Part shown: positions 51,825-61,392 of the stretch, one piece after another
Layout: each line of letters starts with the position of its first letter
How positions within the stretch are numbered: the stretch's first letter is position 1
Origin: Candidatus Gastranaerophilales bacterium
Lineage (GTDB): Bacteria; Cyanobacteriota; Vampirovibrionia; Gastranaerophilales; Gastranaerophilaceae
Assembly: GCA_944326585.1 (NCBI GenBank)
Contig: CALVEN010000001.1
Location: 1 to 64,000, forward strand
Direction: 5' to 3'
DNA: 64,000 nucleotides
Translations under genes and position numbers: made by a program
Notes under the pieces: model-generated
Database searches by the model: none
What the model was told of the DNA's origin: nothing
What the model saw: only the letters and a program-made list of their open reading frames with translations

Positions 51825-54176
51825 ATGTTGAAAGAGTGGAGGATAAAAGAAGACCAAAGCGGAGAAAAGTCTTTAATAAAAAGGCTTTTATTTTCACGCG
51901 GAATAAAAACCGACAAAGAAATATATGAATTTCTTCATCCGCTTGAAATGACACCGTATGACCCGAATGTTTTTGTTGATATGGAAAAAACAATCGAAAG
52001 ACTTTCAAATGCCGTTGATAACAATGAAAAAATTGTTATATACGGTGATTTTGACGCAGATGGTGTAACTTCCACCTCTCTTTTATACAAAACTTTTAAA
52101 TATTTGGGGGCAGACGTAAATTATTTTATTCCTGACAGAGATAAACAAGGCCATGGATTTGACACAAAAGCTCTTGTAAAACTTATGACAACCGTAAAAC
52201 CAAAGGTCATAATCTCTGTTGACTGCGGAATTAGCGACGTTGAAGCTATCAATTTTATAAACAGTTTTAAGATTGATGTAATCATTACAGACCACCATGA
52301 AGCGCCCGAAGAACTCCCGAAAGCTTTTGCCATAATAAACCCGAAAGCGCCAAATGCTCTGGATGAAAATCTGGCGGCGAAAGATATTGAAAGTTTGACA
52401 TCTCTTGCCGGTGTCGGAGTTGCATTCAAAGTTGCCCAGGGTCTTTTGAAACACTATAACAAAACAGAATTTGTATATGAAATACTGCCGTTTGTCGCGG
52501 TCGGAACAATCTCTGACATTGTACCTTTAATCGGCGAAAACAGATACCTTGTTACTAAAGGGCTGGAATTAATCTCTCAGGGCAAGCATTATGGTATAAA
52601 AAGACTTTTGGAAAGTGCCGGATATAAAGTTGAAAAAGGTATAACCTCAGAAAACATCGCCTTTGGCGTTGCACCGAGAATAAATGCATCCGGACGTCTT
52701 GATACCGTTGAAGATGCTGTCAAAATCCTTATTTCAGACAACAAACAGGAAATTGAAACCTCAGTAATTTCTTTAAATAACTTTAACAAAGTCCGGCAAG
52801 AACTCTGCCAGAATATGTTTCTTGAAGCGGAAGAAATGCTTAAACAAGAAGGCAACAGAAACCCTGCGATAATTCTTTACAAACCCGAATGGCATATAGG
52901 AATTATCGGCATTGTTGCGTCAAAACTTGTTGAAAAATATTATAAACCTACATTTTTAATGACATATTCCGAAGAAACCCAACAATTCAGATGCTCTGCA
53001 CGAGGTGTAGAGGGGCTTTCTTTATATGATATTATAAGCGCCAATTCAGAACTTTTAGACGGATTCGGCGGTCATAAGCTTGCGGCAGGCTTATATTTTT
53101 CCAAAGAAAAATCCTCTTTTGAACAGGTAAAATCTGCCCTGAATAAAACCTTAAAAGAAATGCTTAACGGGCAGGAATTAAAACCGTTTATTGATGTGGA
53201 TACTGAAGTTTATCCGACGGATATTAACGTTGAACTTGTAGAAGAAATTTCCCAAATGGAGCCTTTTGGCGCTTCAAATCCGAGTCCGATTTTTGCAATG
53301 AAAAATTTGAAAATTAAAGAAAAAAGACTTATGGGGGAAAATAAAGACCATTTAAGACTTACCGTTCAATCAGGAACATGTGAATTTACCTGTGTCCGCT
53401 GGCAGATGGGCGACATTTCTCTTGTTCCGGGTGATATGATAGATATTGCTTTTCATCCGCAAATTAATGAATATAACGGCAATACAAGCGTTCAATTGAT
53501 TATTGATGACATACATTCAGATATGCTGAAAAATGATGAACCGCAAGAGGTTGGCTTAAAACTTTACGACCACCGTAAAAAAACAAATATTTTGCCGCTC
53601 GTAAACGATTACGTTAAAAATTCCAAACAAAATATAATGATTTTTGCGGAAAGCAAAGCCGTAAAAGATTTGCTAACACCTTTTTCAAACCTTATTACAA
53701 AAACATTTACAAGAGAAAAAGTCACGCCGTGTGACGCTTTAATGTTTTTTGACTATCCTGCGGATAAAGAAACTTTTGACTATATTATTGAAGAAGCCCG
53801 CCCATCATCCATTCATTTTATGAACTACAACATAAAATATTTTGATGACAAAGAATTCTTAACAACTTTTATAAAAATGCTCCGCTATGCAGAACATAAT
53901 AATGAGGGAAAAGTTAATTTTCTGCGCTGCTCCAGCGCTCTCGGCAAATCAGTTGAAACTGTTTTGACTTTATTAGATTTGTTTGAAGATGTTGATTTTA
54001 TTAAAATTTCAGAAAAAAATCATGAATTTTATAAAATTCAGCTCAACGAAATAAAAGATTTGTCGCCGGTTTTGCATAATGAAAAATTTCAGGAAGTAAA
54101 AAATCTTATAGAAGAATGTGAAAAATTCCAAAAAAATCTTCTGGAAAATGACTTAACCGCTTTAGACCTTGTTTAA
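51825..54176 (+). CDS. recJ: Single-strand-specific exonuclease RecJ
   Basis: 783 residues, longer than E. coli RecJ because of a C-terminal extension as in Firmicutes and Cyanobacteria. The DHH phosphoesterase motifs are YGDFDADGVTS, SVDCGISD and TDHHEAP; the DHHA1 part has GGHKLAAGL and an OB-like region follows. It degrades ssDNA 5' to 3' in repair. TATTAT (51813-51818) ends 6 nt before ATG; no Shine-Dalgarno. Confidence 0.95.
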   Translation: MLKEWRIKEDQSGEKSLIKRLLFSRGIKTDKEIYEFLHPLEMTPYDPNVFVDMEKTIERLSNAVDNNEKIVIYGDFDADGVTSTSLLYKTFKYLGADVNYFIPDRDKQGHGFDTKALVKLMTTVKPKVIISVDCGISDVEAINFINSFKIDVIITDHHEAPEELPKAFAIINPKAPNALDENLAAKDIESLTSLAGVGVAFKVAQGLLKHYNKTEFVYEILPFVAVGTISDIVPLIGENRYLVTKGLELISQGKHYGIKRLLESAGYKVEKGITSENIAFGVAPRINASGRLDTVEDAVKILISDNKQEIETSVISLNNFNKVRQELCQNMFLEAEEMLKQEGNRNPAIILYKPEWHIGIIGIVASKLVEKYYKPTFLMTYSEETQQFRCSARGVEGLSLYDIISANSELLDGFGGHKLAAGLYFSKEKSSFEQVKSALNKTLKEMLNGQELKPFIDVDTEVYPTDINVELVEEISQMEPFGASNPSPIFAMKNLKIKEKRLMGENKDHLRLTVQSGTCEFTCVRWQMGDISLVPGDMIDIAFHPQINEYNGNTSVQLIIDDIHSDMLKNDEPQEVGLKLYDHRKKTNILPLVNDYVKNSKQNIMIFAESKAVKDLLTPFSNLITKTFTREKVTPCDALMFFDYPADKETFDYIIEEARPSSIHFMNYNIKYFDDKEFLTTFIKMLRYAEHNNEGKVNFLRCSSALGKSVETVLTLLDLFEDVDFIKISEKNHEFYKIQLNEIKDLSPVLHNEKFQEVKNLIEECEKFQKNLLENDLTALDLV

Positions 54177-54251
54177 ACAAACGATATTATGCTATACTAA
54201 AAAATGAACAACAAAACACTGTTTTTCGTTGTATATATGTAGGAGAAAAAC

Positions 54252-54722
54252 ATGAAAAAATTTTTATCAACAATTTTTATATTAATTATGTTTACGGGCA
54301 TACAAACTCTTGCTGATGATGCGGCAGATGCAAAAGCTTTTTTCAATAAATATGTAAATGCAGCAAATACTTATAGTACAACTATTCCGAATTTTTATTC
54401 ACCGAATGCAAAAATTATCCGACAGGTTGTAAAACCTGACGGCGGTCTTGTAAATGTAAACACAGATACAGCAACATATATGAAACAGCTTAAACTTGGT
54501 CAGGCTACGGCAAAACTCAGAAAATACAAAAATACTTATCGCAATATTACTGTTACAAAAGTTGCTAACGGCTACAAAGTAAGTGCCGAACGCCAGCCGA
54601 CAGGCGAAACTTATTGGTTGAAAACATATCAAATAGTCCAAAAACAGCCAAACGGCGACTGGAAAGTTATTGAAGAATTAATGCAGACAAAGGAACAAAT
54701 TTTCTTAAGATATGCTAAATAA
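54252..54722 (+). CDS. Exported NTF2-like small protein
   Basis: 156 residues: a signal peptide ending near TLADD, then a cone-like alpha+beta body (AKAFFNKYVNAANTY, NITVTKVANGYKVSAER, WLKTYQIVQKQPNGDWKVIEEL) typical of NTF2/SnoaL-like domains. No catalytic residues named. AGGAG is 7 nt before ATG. Its stop overlaps aroC by 11 bp, an odd partner for an exported protein. Confidence 0.7.
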   Translation: MKKFLSTIFILIMFTGIQTLADDAADAKAFFNKYVNAANTYSTTIPNFYSPNAKIIRQVVKPDGGLVNVNTDTATYMKQLKLGQATAKLRKYKNTYRNITVTKVANGYKVSAERQPTGETYWLKTYQIVQKQPNGDWKVIEELMQTKEQIFLRYAK

Positions 54723-55722
54723 TTTCAGATTTTTAACAGCCGGCGAAAGTCACGGCAAATGTTTAACAGCTATAATAGACGGTGTTCCGTCAAACCTGAC
54801 TGTTGATATTGATTTTATCAACAATGAATTGAAACGCCGACAAACGGGTTATGGCAGAAGTTCAAGAATGCAGCTGGAAACAGATACCGTTGAAATAACC
54901 GCAGGAATCCATAATGGCAAAACAACAGGCGCCCCTTTATGTCTTGTTATTTACAACAAAGATTTCAACGAAAAACCGCCGTTTACAAAATTCCGTCCGG
55001 GTCATGCGGATTTTGCCGGAAGCGTAAAATATAATCTATCTGATTTGCGAGATGTTCTCGAACGTTCAAGCGCCAGAAAAACAGCAATTGAGGTTGCTGT
55101 CGGTGCTGTTGCAAAAATTCTTTTAAAAGAATTTGGTATAACTTTTTCTTCAAAAATTTTACAAATAGGTTCTGTTACAGAAAATTTTGAAAAAGAAATA
55201 GATATGGCAAAAGATCAGGGTGATTCGCTCGGCGGAAAATTTGAGGTTATATTCAAAAATCTTCCGATAGGTTTAGGTTCTTATGTTCAATGGGATAGGG
55301 GATTAGATGGTAAAATTGCTCAGGCGGTTATGAGTATCGGTGCTGTCAAAGCCGTTGAAATTGGTAAAAATCCTCTCGGGGAAAAGGGTTCCGAATATCA
55401 TGATGAAATATTTTTTGAAAACGGAAAATTTTTCCGCAAAACAAATAACGCCGGCGGAATTGAAGGCGGAATGACAAACGGTGAAGATTTAATTGTTCGT
55501 GCTGTTATGAAACCTATTCCGACTATGTCAAAACCCTTAAAGACAGTGGATAAAGAAACTCTTCAGATGTGTGAGGCGCACTTTGAACGCTCTGACACCT
55601 GCGCTGTTGAAGCGTGTTGTGTTGTTGCTGAAGCAAGAATTGCTTCTGTTCTGGCTGATGAATTAATGCAAAAATTCGGCGGTGACAGCATAGACGAAAT
55701 GAAAAAACATTACAAAGAATAA
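54712..55722 (+). CDS. aroC: Chorismate synthase
   Basis: 336 residues, at the short end for the family. FLTAGESHGKCLTAIIDGVP, RRQTGYGRSSRMQLETD and FRPGHADFAG are family signatures. The usual ERSSARET reads ERSSARKT here. It makes chorismate with reduced FMN. aroB and aroK lie 5-6 kb downstream, on the other strand. It is coupled to the exported-protein gene by an 11-bp overlap. Confidence 0.96.
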   Translation: MLNNFRFLTAGESHGKCLTAIIDGVPSNLTVDIDFINNELKRRQTGYGRSSRMQLETDTVEITAGIHNGKTTGAPLCLVIYNKDFNEKPPFTKFRPGHADFAGSVKYNLSDLRDVLERSSARKTAIEVAVGAVAKILLKEFGITFSSKILQIGSVTENFEKEIDMAKDQGDSLGGKFEVIFKNLPIGLGSYVQWDRGLDGKIAQAVMSIGAVKAVEIGKNPLGEKGSEYHDEIFFENGKFFRKTNNAGGIEGGMTNGEDLIVRAVMKPIPTMSKPLKTVDKETLQMCEAHFERSDTCAVEACCVVAEARIASVLADELMQKFGGDSIDEMKKHYKE

Positions 55723-56546
55723 TAATATTCTTTCAAAATCTGCGCATCGTCCTCAATATTCGGGCTTTCGCAAACAAGCGCGCCTTTGACGTTAAAATCT
55801 TTCAAAGCTTTCAAAACAGCTTGATAATTCATGTCGGATTCTTCAAGAATAAGGTGCTGGCGCTCGCCTTTATCCGTATATTCAATACCTGCAAGATGTC
55901 CGTGAAAATTTTCTAACGCCTGAACTCCTAACTCTTTTCCAATTCTTTCCAAAACGTATGCTATTTCGTCATAAGTATTATATTTACCGCCTGTTCTTGC
56001 GTGAATGTGAGAAAAATCAATACATGGCAAAACCTGTTCAAACTCTTTTGAAAGTCTTATAATTTCTTCAAAATCACCCCATTGAGTTGCTTTTCCCGTG
56101 GTTTCCGGACGAATCCATACATTTATTTTTTCTTTTTCCAAAATATCAACAATTCTTTGAGTCTGATTTTTAACCTGATTGTAAACGATATCTTTATCTT
56201 TGCCCATATAAAAAGCCGCATGATAAGTTATGCTGTATGCTCCTACATCCTCAGCAACCCTTGCTGTATCAATAATTCTCCCGACGCTTGCGTCAATTTT
56301 TTCTTCTTCTTTGGAATTCAGATTAATATAAAAAGGACCATGTGCGGTTATGACAAGGTTTTCGGAATTACTCTTTATAAAATCTTTTGATTTATCGGTA
56401 ATTCTGACCCCGTGGACAAATTCCATCTCCATTCCGTCAAGATTTAAGTCTTTCAAAATACCAAACGCTTCAGGGTAACTGCCTTTTCCTGTCGCAAGAG
56501 GCATTCCCGCAGTCAGAAAATTTAATTTATCCAATATTTTTTTCAT
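55710..56546 (-). CDS. Endonuclease IV (Nfo)-like TIM-barrel protein
   Basis: 278 residues. Metal-site motifs match the AP endonuclease family 2 in order: HGPFYINL, YHAAFY, RPETTGKATQWGDFEEI, CIDFSHIHARTGG, NFHGHLAGIEYT. This supports a repair nuclease for abasic sites or a close relative with sugar-isomerase fold. It overlaps aroC by 13 bp (convergent) and follows the Cys-rich redox gene with a 1-bp overlap. Confidence 0.85.
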   Translation of the reverse strand: MKKILDKLNFLTAGMPLATGKGSYPEAFGILKDLNLDGMEMEFVHGVRITDKSKDFIKSNSENLVITAHGPFYINLNSKEEEKIDASVGRIIDTARVAEDVGAYSITYHAAFYMGKDKDIVYNQVKNQTQRIVDILEKEKINVWIRPETTGKATQWGDFEEIIRLSKEFEQVLPCIDFSHIHARTGGKYNTYDEIAYVLERIGKELGVQALENFHGHLAGIEYTDKGERQHLILEESDMNYQAVLKALKDFNVKGALVCESPNIEDDAQILKEYYYSL

Positions 56547-56944
56547 TAAACTTTAACCTTTAACATGGATTCAAGAATTTCTGCAGCATCAGAAACAAAC
56601 TTTGAACAATGTGCTTTTTTATTCTCGGACGGAACATCTTTGGACAAAATTCTGCAGCAGGTAAATTTATTGCGTTTTTTGAATTGTTCCAAAAATTCTG
56701 CTGCTTTTTGACGTGCAGTAACCTCATTTCCTTTTGTATTTTCCCTGCCGAAATTATAACCCAAAACTATTTGAGATCCTGCAATCGTTCCGCAAAGGCA
56801 CCCCTGTGACATGCCGCCAGAAAAAGTCGTTGCACAAGGAAGCAATTCTTTCGGACACAACCCCTCATCAATTGCAGCACGAACAATACTCTCAGAACAC
56901 GAATACCCGTGATTTACATAATAATTTATTGCTCTTTCTTTCAT
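56546..56944 (-). CDS. C_GCAxxG_C_C-family redox protein
   Basis: 132 residues with the conserved Cys set of this family: YSCSES, CATTFSGGMSQGCLCGTIAG, CCRIL and HCSKF. Family members are thought to be redox-active or metal-binding. On the minus strand TAAAAT ends 6 nt before ATG with no Shine-Dalgarno. The stop overlaps the start of the Nfo-like gene (TAATG), so the two form an operon. Confidence 0.88.
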   Translation of the reverse strand: MKERAINYYVNHGYSCSESIVRAAIDEGLCPKELLPCATTFSGGMSQGCLCGTIAGSQIVLGYNFGRENTKGNEVTARQKAAEFLEQFKKRNKFTCCRILSKDVPSENKKAHCSKFVSDAAEILESMLKVKV

Positions 56945-56968
56945 ACTTTTATTTTATGTTAAAACTTT

Positions 56969-57244
56969 TCATTTTTCAATAAGAGAAAAATCTTTCGGAA
57001 GATATTTTTCTATTCTTTTCATAAGTTCTGACGGTTTTAGCCCCAATGCTTCACACACAGACCATAAAGATATCAATTTCGGTTCATTTACACAATTTTC
57101 CAAACGGCTTATAAGAGATTTCTGCAAATCAAATTCATCAGCTAATATCCTGATAGATTTATTTTGCTTTATTCTTTCCTCTTTCAATACTTCTGAAAGT
57201 GCCTTAAAAATTAATTCCGACTTTTTAGAATTTAAATGTTGCAT
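56969..57244 (-). CDS. XRE-family HTH regulator
   Basis: 91 residues: a helix-turn-helix domain (RIKQNKSIRILADEFDLQKSLISRLENCVNEP) with a short C-terminal tail. TAAAAT ends 7 nt before ATG; no Shine-Dalgarno. TATATAGAA words overlap its start and recur as the palindrome at 57279, suggesting autoregulation and control of the divergent pilin-like gene. Confidence 0.88.
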   Translation of the reverse strand: MQHLNSKKSELIFKALSEVLKEERIKQNKSIRILADEFDLQKSLISRLENCVNEPKLISLWSVCEALGLKPSELMKRIEKYLPKDFSLIEK

Positions 57245-57278
57245 ATATAGAATTTTAATGATAAAATTTTACTTAGAT

Positions 57279-57292
57279 TTCTATATATAGAA
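57279..57292. promoter_or_regulatory. Palindrome between XRE and pilin-like genes
   Basis: TTCTATATATAGAA, a perfect 14-bp palindrome 23 bp before the pilin-like ATG; a related half-site overlaps the XRE start at 57244-57252. Confidence 0.5.
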
Positions 57293-57314
57293 CCAATGAT
57301 TTGAAAGGATTTTT

Positions 57315-58030
57315 ATGAGAAAAAATGCTTTTACATTAGCAGAAGTTTTAATAACATTGGCAATCGTCGGCATTGTTGCGGCTATGACAATTCCAACATT
57401 GATTACAAAATATAAAGAAAGAGTTTTGGTAAATAAAGTCAAAGAAGCACACTCTCTTTTGATGAATGCTGTTCAACTTTATATTGCCAAAAACAACTGT
57501 ATAAACTCTCTTTGTCTGTTTGATACAAACAAAACCTCCGATAAGGTTGCTTATGAATTATCAACAGTTTTAAAAATGCGAAAGTTTGCGTTAAATCTGA
57601 CGAAAATGATTCTTCAAACAAATACTGTAAACCATATTCTGTAAAATCTAATAAGCCGACTTATGTCGTCAATGGAGCTTATGCAGCTTCCGATGCTATT
57701 ATGACAGAGGGGAGATTATTTTTACCGAACGGTATTATTTTTAGAATAATGCAGAATAAAAAATGTATTTTTGAAGTAGAACATATAATAAGAGATGAAA
57801 ATGGTGTTGACACAGGAGAAAGAACCTATACAAAATATAACAGGTGTGCAGAAATTTATATTGACGTAAATAATTCAAATGAACCAAATCAATTCGGTGC
57901 AGATGTTTATAAATACGAAATTCCTTCAACAGGAAAAATTCAATCAAATATGCAATCTTTATTAAATAACGCTCTTTTATATAACAAATTAGAATATACA
58001 AAATATAATATTGGTGACATAAAGGAATAA
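57315..58030 (+). pseudogene. Type IV pilin-like gene with a -1 frame change
   Basis: The N-terminus MRKNAFTLAEVLITLAIVG has a prepilin peptidase site (A before F+1, Glu+5) and pilin helix. The first frame ends at 57644. The second frame can be read back in phase without a stop to the A5 run at 57572-57576, giving KNAKVCVKSDEND and NKPTYVVNGAYAASDAIMTEGRLFLPNG, a normal pilin-like continuation. One extra A would restore a protein of about 238 residues. The site reads T TTA AAA, a known -1 slippery heptamer. Either an indel has broken the gene, the assembly lacks one A, or ribosomes shift here. AAAGGA precedes the ATG. Confidence 0.85.
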
Positions 58031-58091
58031 TTTTTAATTATAGTCTGTCACTTAATTTGTGGTTTTCCTATTTTTATCAAATATTTATTTT

Positions 58092-59213
58092 TTATCTAAT
58101 CTGTACCGGCATTATCAAACATACGAAATCTTCTTCGCTGTTCGGTTTTAATACTGTTGCTGATAATCCTGTGTTTAATCCTATTTTTACTTCTTCACAA
58201 TCAATATTTTTCAATGCTTCAAGTACATATTTATAATTAAATGCTATAAGCAAGGGTTCAGATGTGTATTGAATATCGATTATTTCTTCTGATTTACCTG
58301 AATCCGGTGTATCTGCGTTCAAAGTTAATTCATTATCCGCAAAGTTCATTTTTACAATGCTTGTTTTTTCATTAACCATAATTGATACACGCTCAAGTGC
58401 GGATATTAGTTGTGAAACATTTACGACAGCTTCTTTCGGACTTTCAGACGGTATTAATTGATTGTATTTAGGGAATTGACCGTCAAGAAGTCTTGAAATT
58501 GTCATTGTTCTTTCTGATTTTATTATTAATTTTGTTTTTTCCGTATAAATTCTGACGCTTTCTTCGTCAATGTAGGCACTCATTTTTATGAATTCATTAA
58601 GTGTTTTTGCAGGGATAATAAGCTGTTTATTTTTATTGTCTTTATTGTCAATATGTTCTCTGACACGTGCAAGTCTGTTTCCGTCCGTTGAGGCAATTTC
58701 AAGAACCTGACCTGAAATATCACAGACAATTCCCGATAAAAGATTGCTTGTTTCATAACCGGCTGCAGCAAAACCTGCCTGTCTTACGGCTTTTGAAAAC
58801 GGTTTTAATTCAATTTCAAAGCTTTCTTCGTCATTCAAATCAACCGTATAAACTTCCGGCGGAAATTCGTTTGCCGAAATACCTATTATATCGAATTTTG
58901 AATTTTGGCATGTAATATTAACACTTGTGTCGCCTTCCGGCATTTCAAAGGTTATTAATTTGTTACCCAATTTTGATACAATTTCATTCAATGTTTTGGA
59001 AGGGAGAGTTATTCTGCCGTTTTCTTCAACCTGAGCATCAACCAATGCGGTTACAGTCAAATCCAAATCTGTTGCAACAAGTCTTATGGTACCTTTATCA
59101 ACAGTTTCTATTAATATATTCATAAATACTGGCTGCAAAGCTTTCATGCTGGTTGCACGCTCTACTATTTTTATCCCGTCAAATAAATCCTCTTTTTTTA
59201 CGACAAATTTCAT
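58092..59213 (-). CDS. dnaN: DNA polymerase III beta sliding clamp
   Basis: 373 residues, the family length. KFVVKKEDLFDGIKIVERATS, ATDLDLTVTALVDAQV and the C-terminal ending CLIMPVQIR are typical, and three clamp domains fill the length. It encircles DNA and tethers the polymerase; QLSLF-type peptides such as the C-terminus of the EndoQ-UvrD fusion bind it. AAAGGAG lies before ATG. The region upstream holds the probable origin. Confidence 0.97.
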   Translation of the reverse strand: MKFVVKKEDLFDGIKIVERATSMKALQPVFMNILIETVDKGTIRLVATDLDLTVTALVDAQVEENGRITLPSKTLNEIVSKLGNKLITFEMPEGDTSVNITCQNSKFDIIGISANEFPPEVYTVDLNDEESFEIELKPFSKAVRQAGFAAAGYETSNLLSGIVCDISGQVLEIASTDGNRLARVREHIDNKDNKNKQLIIPAKTLNEFIKMSAYIDEESVRIYTEKTKLIIKSERTMTISRLLDGQFPKYNQLIPSESPKEAVVNVSQLISALERVSIMVNEKTSIVKMNFADNELTLNADTPDSGKSEEIIDIQYTSEPLLIAFNYKYVLEALKNIDCEEVKIGLNTGLSATVLKPNSEEDFVCLIMPVQIR

Positions 59214-59634
59214 ATCCTGCTCCTTTTTCCTTTAAGAATTATTTTATAATAAAAAATATTCCAAAACAAATGTATGTAAAGAAGTTTAAAAAACTATAGT
59301 TCGGGTTTTCGTTTTTTTGTTCAAAACTTTATTTATTAAATATTATATTAAAATAATAAATTATAAATATAATCATAATAATAAGCCTTAAATATTTGTA
59401 GAAAAGAGTCTGAAAGTATTATTATTATTGATTTTTAATAGTAGAAAGATTTGTAGAAAAAATAATAACAAAAATAATAAAATTGTAGAAAACAAAAACA
59501 AAACAAAACAAATGTAGAAAACTCATGAGTTTTCTACCGCATTTAACATGTTTTTCTACAGCAATACACCAAAAGGATGATTTTTTTAAGTTTTATTTAA
59601 AAATATCCGTTATTATTACAAAAGGAGTTATTTT
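59214..59634. other. Probable chromosomal origin oriC
   Basis: A 421-bp, very AT-rich gap next to dnaN. Exact TTTTCTACA boxes occur at 59397-59405, 59452-59460, 59484-59492 and 59513-59521 (minus strand) and 59552-59560 (plus strand); near matches are at 59439-59447 and 59530-59538. The boxes at 59513 and 59530 form a 24-bp palindrome with half GTAGAAAACTCA. The motif differs by one base from TTTTCCACA, the DnaA box of Cyanobacteria and Bacillus. The AT-rich stretch 59330-59396 may be the unwinding element. In Synechococcus elongatus oriC also lies beside dnaN. Confidence 0.75.
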
Positions 59635-60000
59635 ATGTTTAATTCGGTAAACAATCCATTTAACAGAAAAATAGAATCCTCAACTTCCTCCGACAGCAAT
59701 AAACACCAACAACCCCGTGAACAAAAAAAAGAAGAAAAGAAATATCTTGAACAGGAAGAACAGGACGAAGTTAAAATCGGCGGGCTTCCTTTGTTGACTG
59801 AAGACGAAGTTCTTATGATGACAAAATCATATATTAATAATTTAAAAGCCGAACACGAAGATAATCCGAAAATAATTAATAAATTAGACAAATTTCTTGA
59901 AAAATTTGACGTCCAAAAATTCATGAAAAAAAATCCGAATATGACCAGTCCGGATTTTTATATGGTAATATATAATGAGACAGAAGGACTGGTTAAATGA
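59635..60000 (+). CDS. Hypothetical protein next to oriC
   Basis: 121 residues. The first 50 are hydrophilic and low-complexity (HQQPREQKKEEKKYLEQEEQ); the rest is a compact helical part with GGLPLLTEDEVLMMTKSYI and NPNMTSPDFYMVIYNE. AAGGAG is 8 nt before ATG. It overlaps the next gene by 4 bp. No family recognised; its position beside oriC is noted without inferring function. Confidence 0.7.
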   Translation: MFNSVNNPFNRKIESSTSSDSNKHQQPREQKKEEKKYLEQEEQDEVKIGGLPLLTEDEVLMMTKSYINNLKAEHEDNPKIINKLDKFLEKFDVQKFMKKNPNMTSPDFYMVIYNETEGLVK

Positions 60001-60338
60001 TAAAATATATAGCTCCCATAGCACTTTTAACAATATCAAATGTTTTTATGACATTTGCGTGGTACGGACACTTACGATTTAGAAATACGGCATTAATTCT
60101 CGTAATTCTTGCAAGCTGGGGAATTGCGTTTTTTGAATATTGTTTTCAGGTTCCGGCAAACAGAATAGGCTATGATGTCTATAACGCAGCTCAATTAAAG
60201 ACAATTCAAGAAGTTATTACCCTTCTTGTTTTCAGCGGATTTTCAGTCTGGTATTTGAAAGAGCAGTTCCGCTGGAATTATCTTGTCGGTTTTTTATTCA
60301 TAATTCTTGCAGTATTTTTTATTTTTAAGAAATGGTAA
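59997..60338 (+). CDS. DUF486 small membrane protein (DMT superfamily)
   Basis: 113 residues with four TMs. YIAPIALLTISNVFMTFAWYGHL and LASWGIAFFEYCFQVPANRIGY are the DUF486 signatures, a small family in the drug/metabolite transporter superfamily. Transported substrate unknown. It overlaps the upstream gene by 4 bp and aroB by 14 bp (convergent). Confidence 0.9.
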   Translation: MIKYIAPIALLTISNVFMTFAWYGHLRFRNTALILVILASWGIAFFEYCFQVPANRIGYDVYNAAQLKTIQEVITLLVFSGFSVWYLKEQFRWNYLVGFLFIILAVFFIFKKW

Positions 60339-61392
60339 GAATATCATTAAATTCAAATTCTTTTACCGTTGAATAATCAACAGGCAGAATAAATCTTATA
60401 AAATCCGACGATGCTTTTTTATCGGTTTTCATAACGGGAATAACTTTTTTCAGGTCAAAATCAGGAATTTGTTTAAAATTGAATTTTTTGACAATATCCT
60501 GCATAAAAAACATATAATTTTTGTCAATAAGATTATTTTTCAAAGCAAGATTAAAAGCAAAATAAATTCCTGCAACCACACATTCACCGTGGGTGTATTT
60601 TTTGTATTTTGTAAGTTTTTCAATTGCATGACCCCAGGTGTGGCCAAAGTTTAAAATTCTTCTTAAACCGGATTCTTTTTCGTCATTTTCCACAACGGAA
60701 ATTTTTAAAGAAATACAAATTTTAATCAATTCTTTTAATGTTGTCATATCATAATCAAGAATTTTTTTATAATTTGCATCCAAAAAATTAATAAGGTTGA
60801 AGTCATCGGGGCACATGCAGCTTTTTTCAATAAATGCGTATTTTACAACTTCACCAAGTCCTGTTTTAAAAATTCTTTCATCAAGAGTTTTCAAGAAATT
60901 TGAGTTGATAATAACCGCTTTAGGCTGGTAAAAAGATCCGATAAGGTTTTTCCCGAAAGAAGAATTCACGGCGGTTTTTCCTCCTACGGAACTGTCAACA
61001 CATGCCAAAAGAGTTGTCGGGACTTGAATAAAATCAATCCCGCGCATATAACTCGATGCCGCAAAACCTGCGATATCACCGGCAACACCGCCCCCAACCG
61101 CAATGATTGCATCTTCACGGGTCAATTTTTTTTCAAGACAAAATTTGAGTATTTTTTCGTAATTTTTTAAATTCTTTTGTTCTTCGCCGTCTTTTAAAAT
61201 AAATTTGTCTTCTTTTTCAAATCCTAGCAGATTACCGTATAACTTATCAACTTTTTGTGAAATAACAACAACAAATTTTTTTCCTTTTAAATAAGAAAAG
61301 ATTTGGTTTTTTAATTCTTTTATATCGTTATTTTCAATAATAATCGGATAACTTTTTTCGTTTTCTTTAATTTTTACGGTTAAAGTAATCAT
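60325..61392 (-). CDS. aroB: 3-dehydroquinate synthase
   Basis: 355 residues. The NAD/substrate core is IAVGGGVAGDIAGFAAS with YMRGIDFIQVPTTLLA and VDSSVGGKTAVN; zinc-binding His are in NFGHTWGHAIE. It converts DAHP to 3-dehydroquinate, step two of the shikimate pathway. It overlaps aroK by 4 bp, forming an aroK-aroB operon. Confidence 0.97.
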   Translation of the reverse strand: MITLTVKIKENEKSYPIIIENNDIKELKNQIFSYLKGKKFVVVISQKVDKLYGNLLGFEKEDKFILKDGEEQKNLKNYEKILKFCLEKKLTREDAIIAVGGGVAGDIAGFAASSYMRGIDFIQVPTTLLACVDSSVGGKTAVNSSFGKNLIGSFYQPKAVIINSNFLKTLDERIFKTGLGEVVKYAFIEKSCMCPDDFNLINFLDANYKKILDYDMTTLKELIKICISLKISVVENDEKESGLRRILNFGHTWGHAIEKLTKYKKYTHGECVVAGIYFAFNLALKNNLIDKNYMFFMQDIVKKFNFKQIPDFDLKKVIPVMKTDKKASSDFIRFILPVDYSTVKEFEFNDILTIS

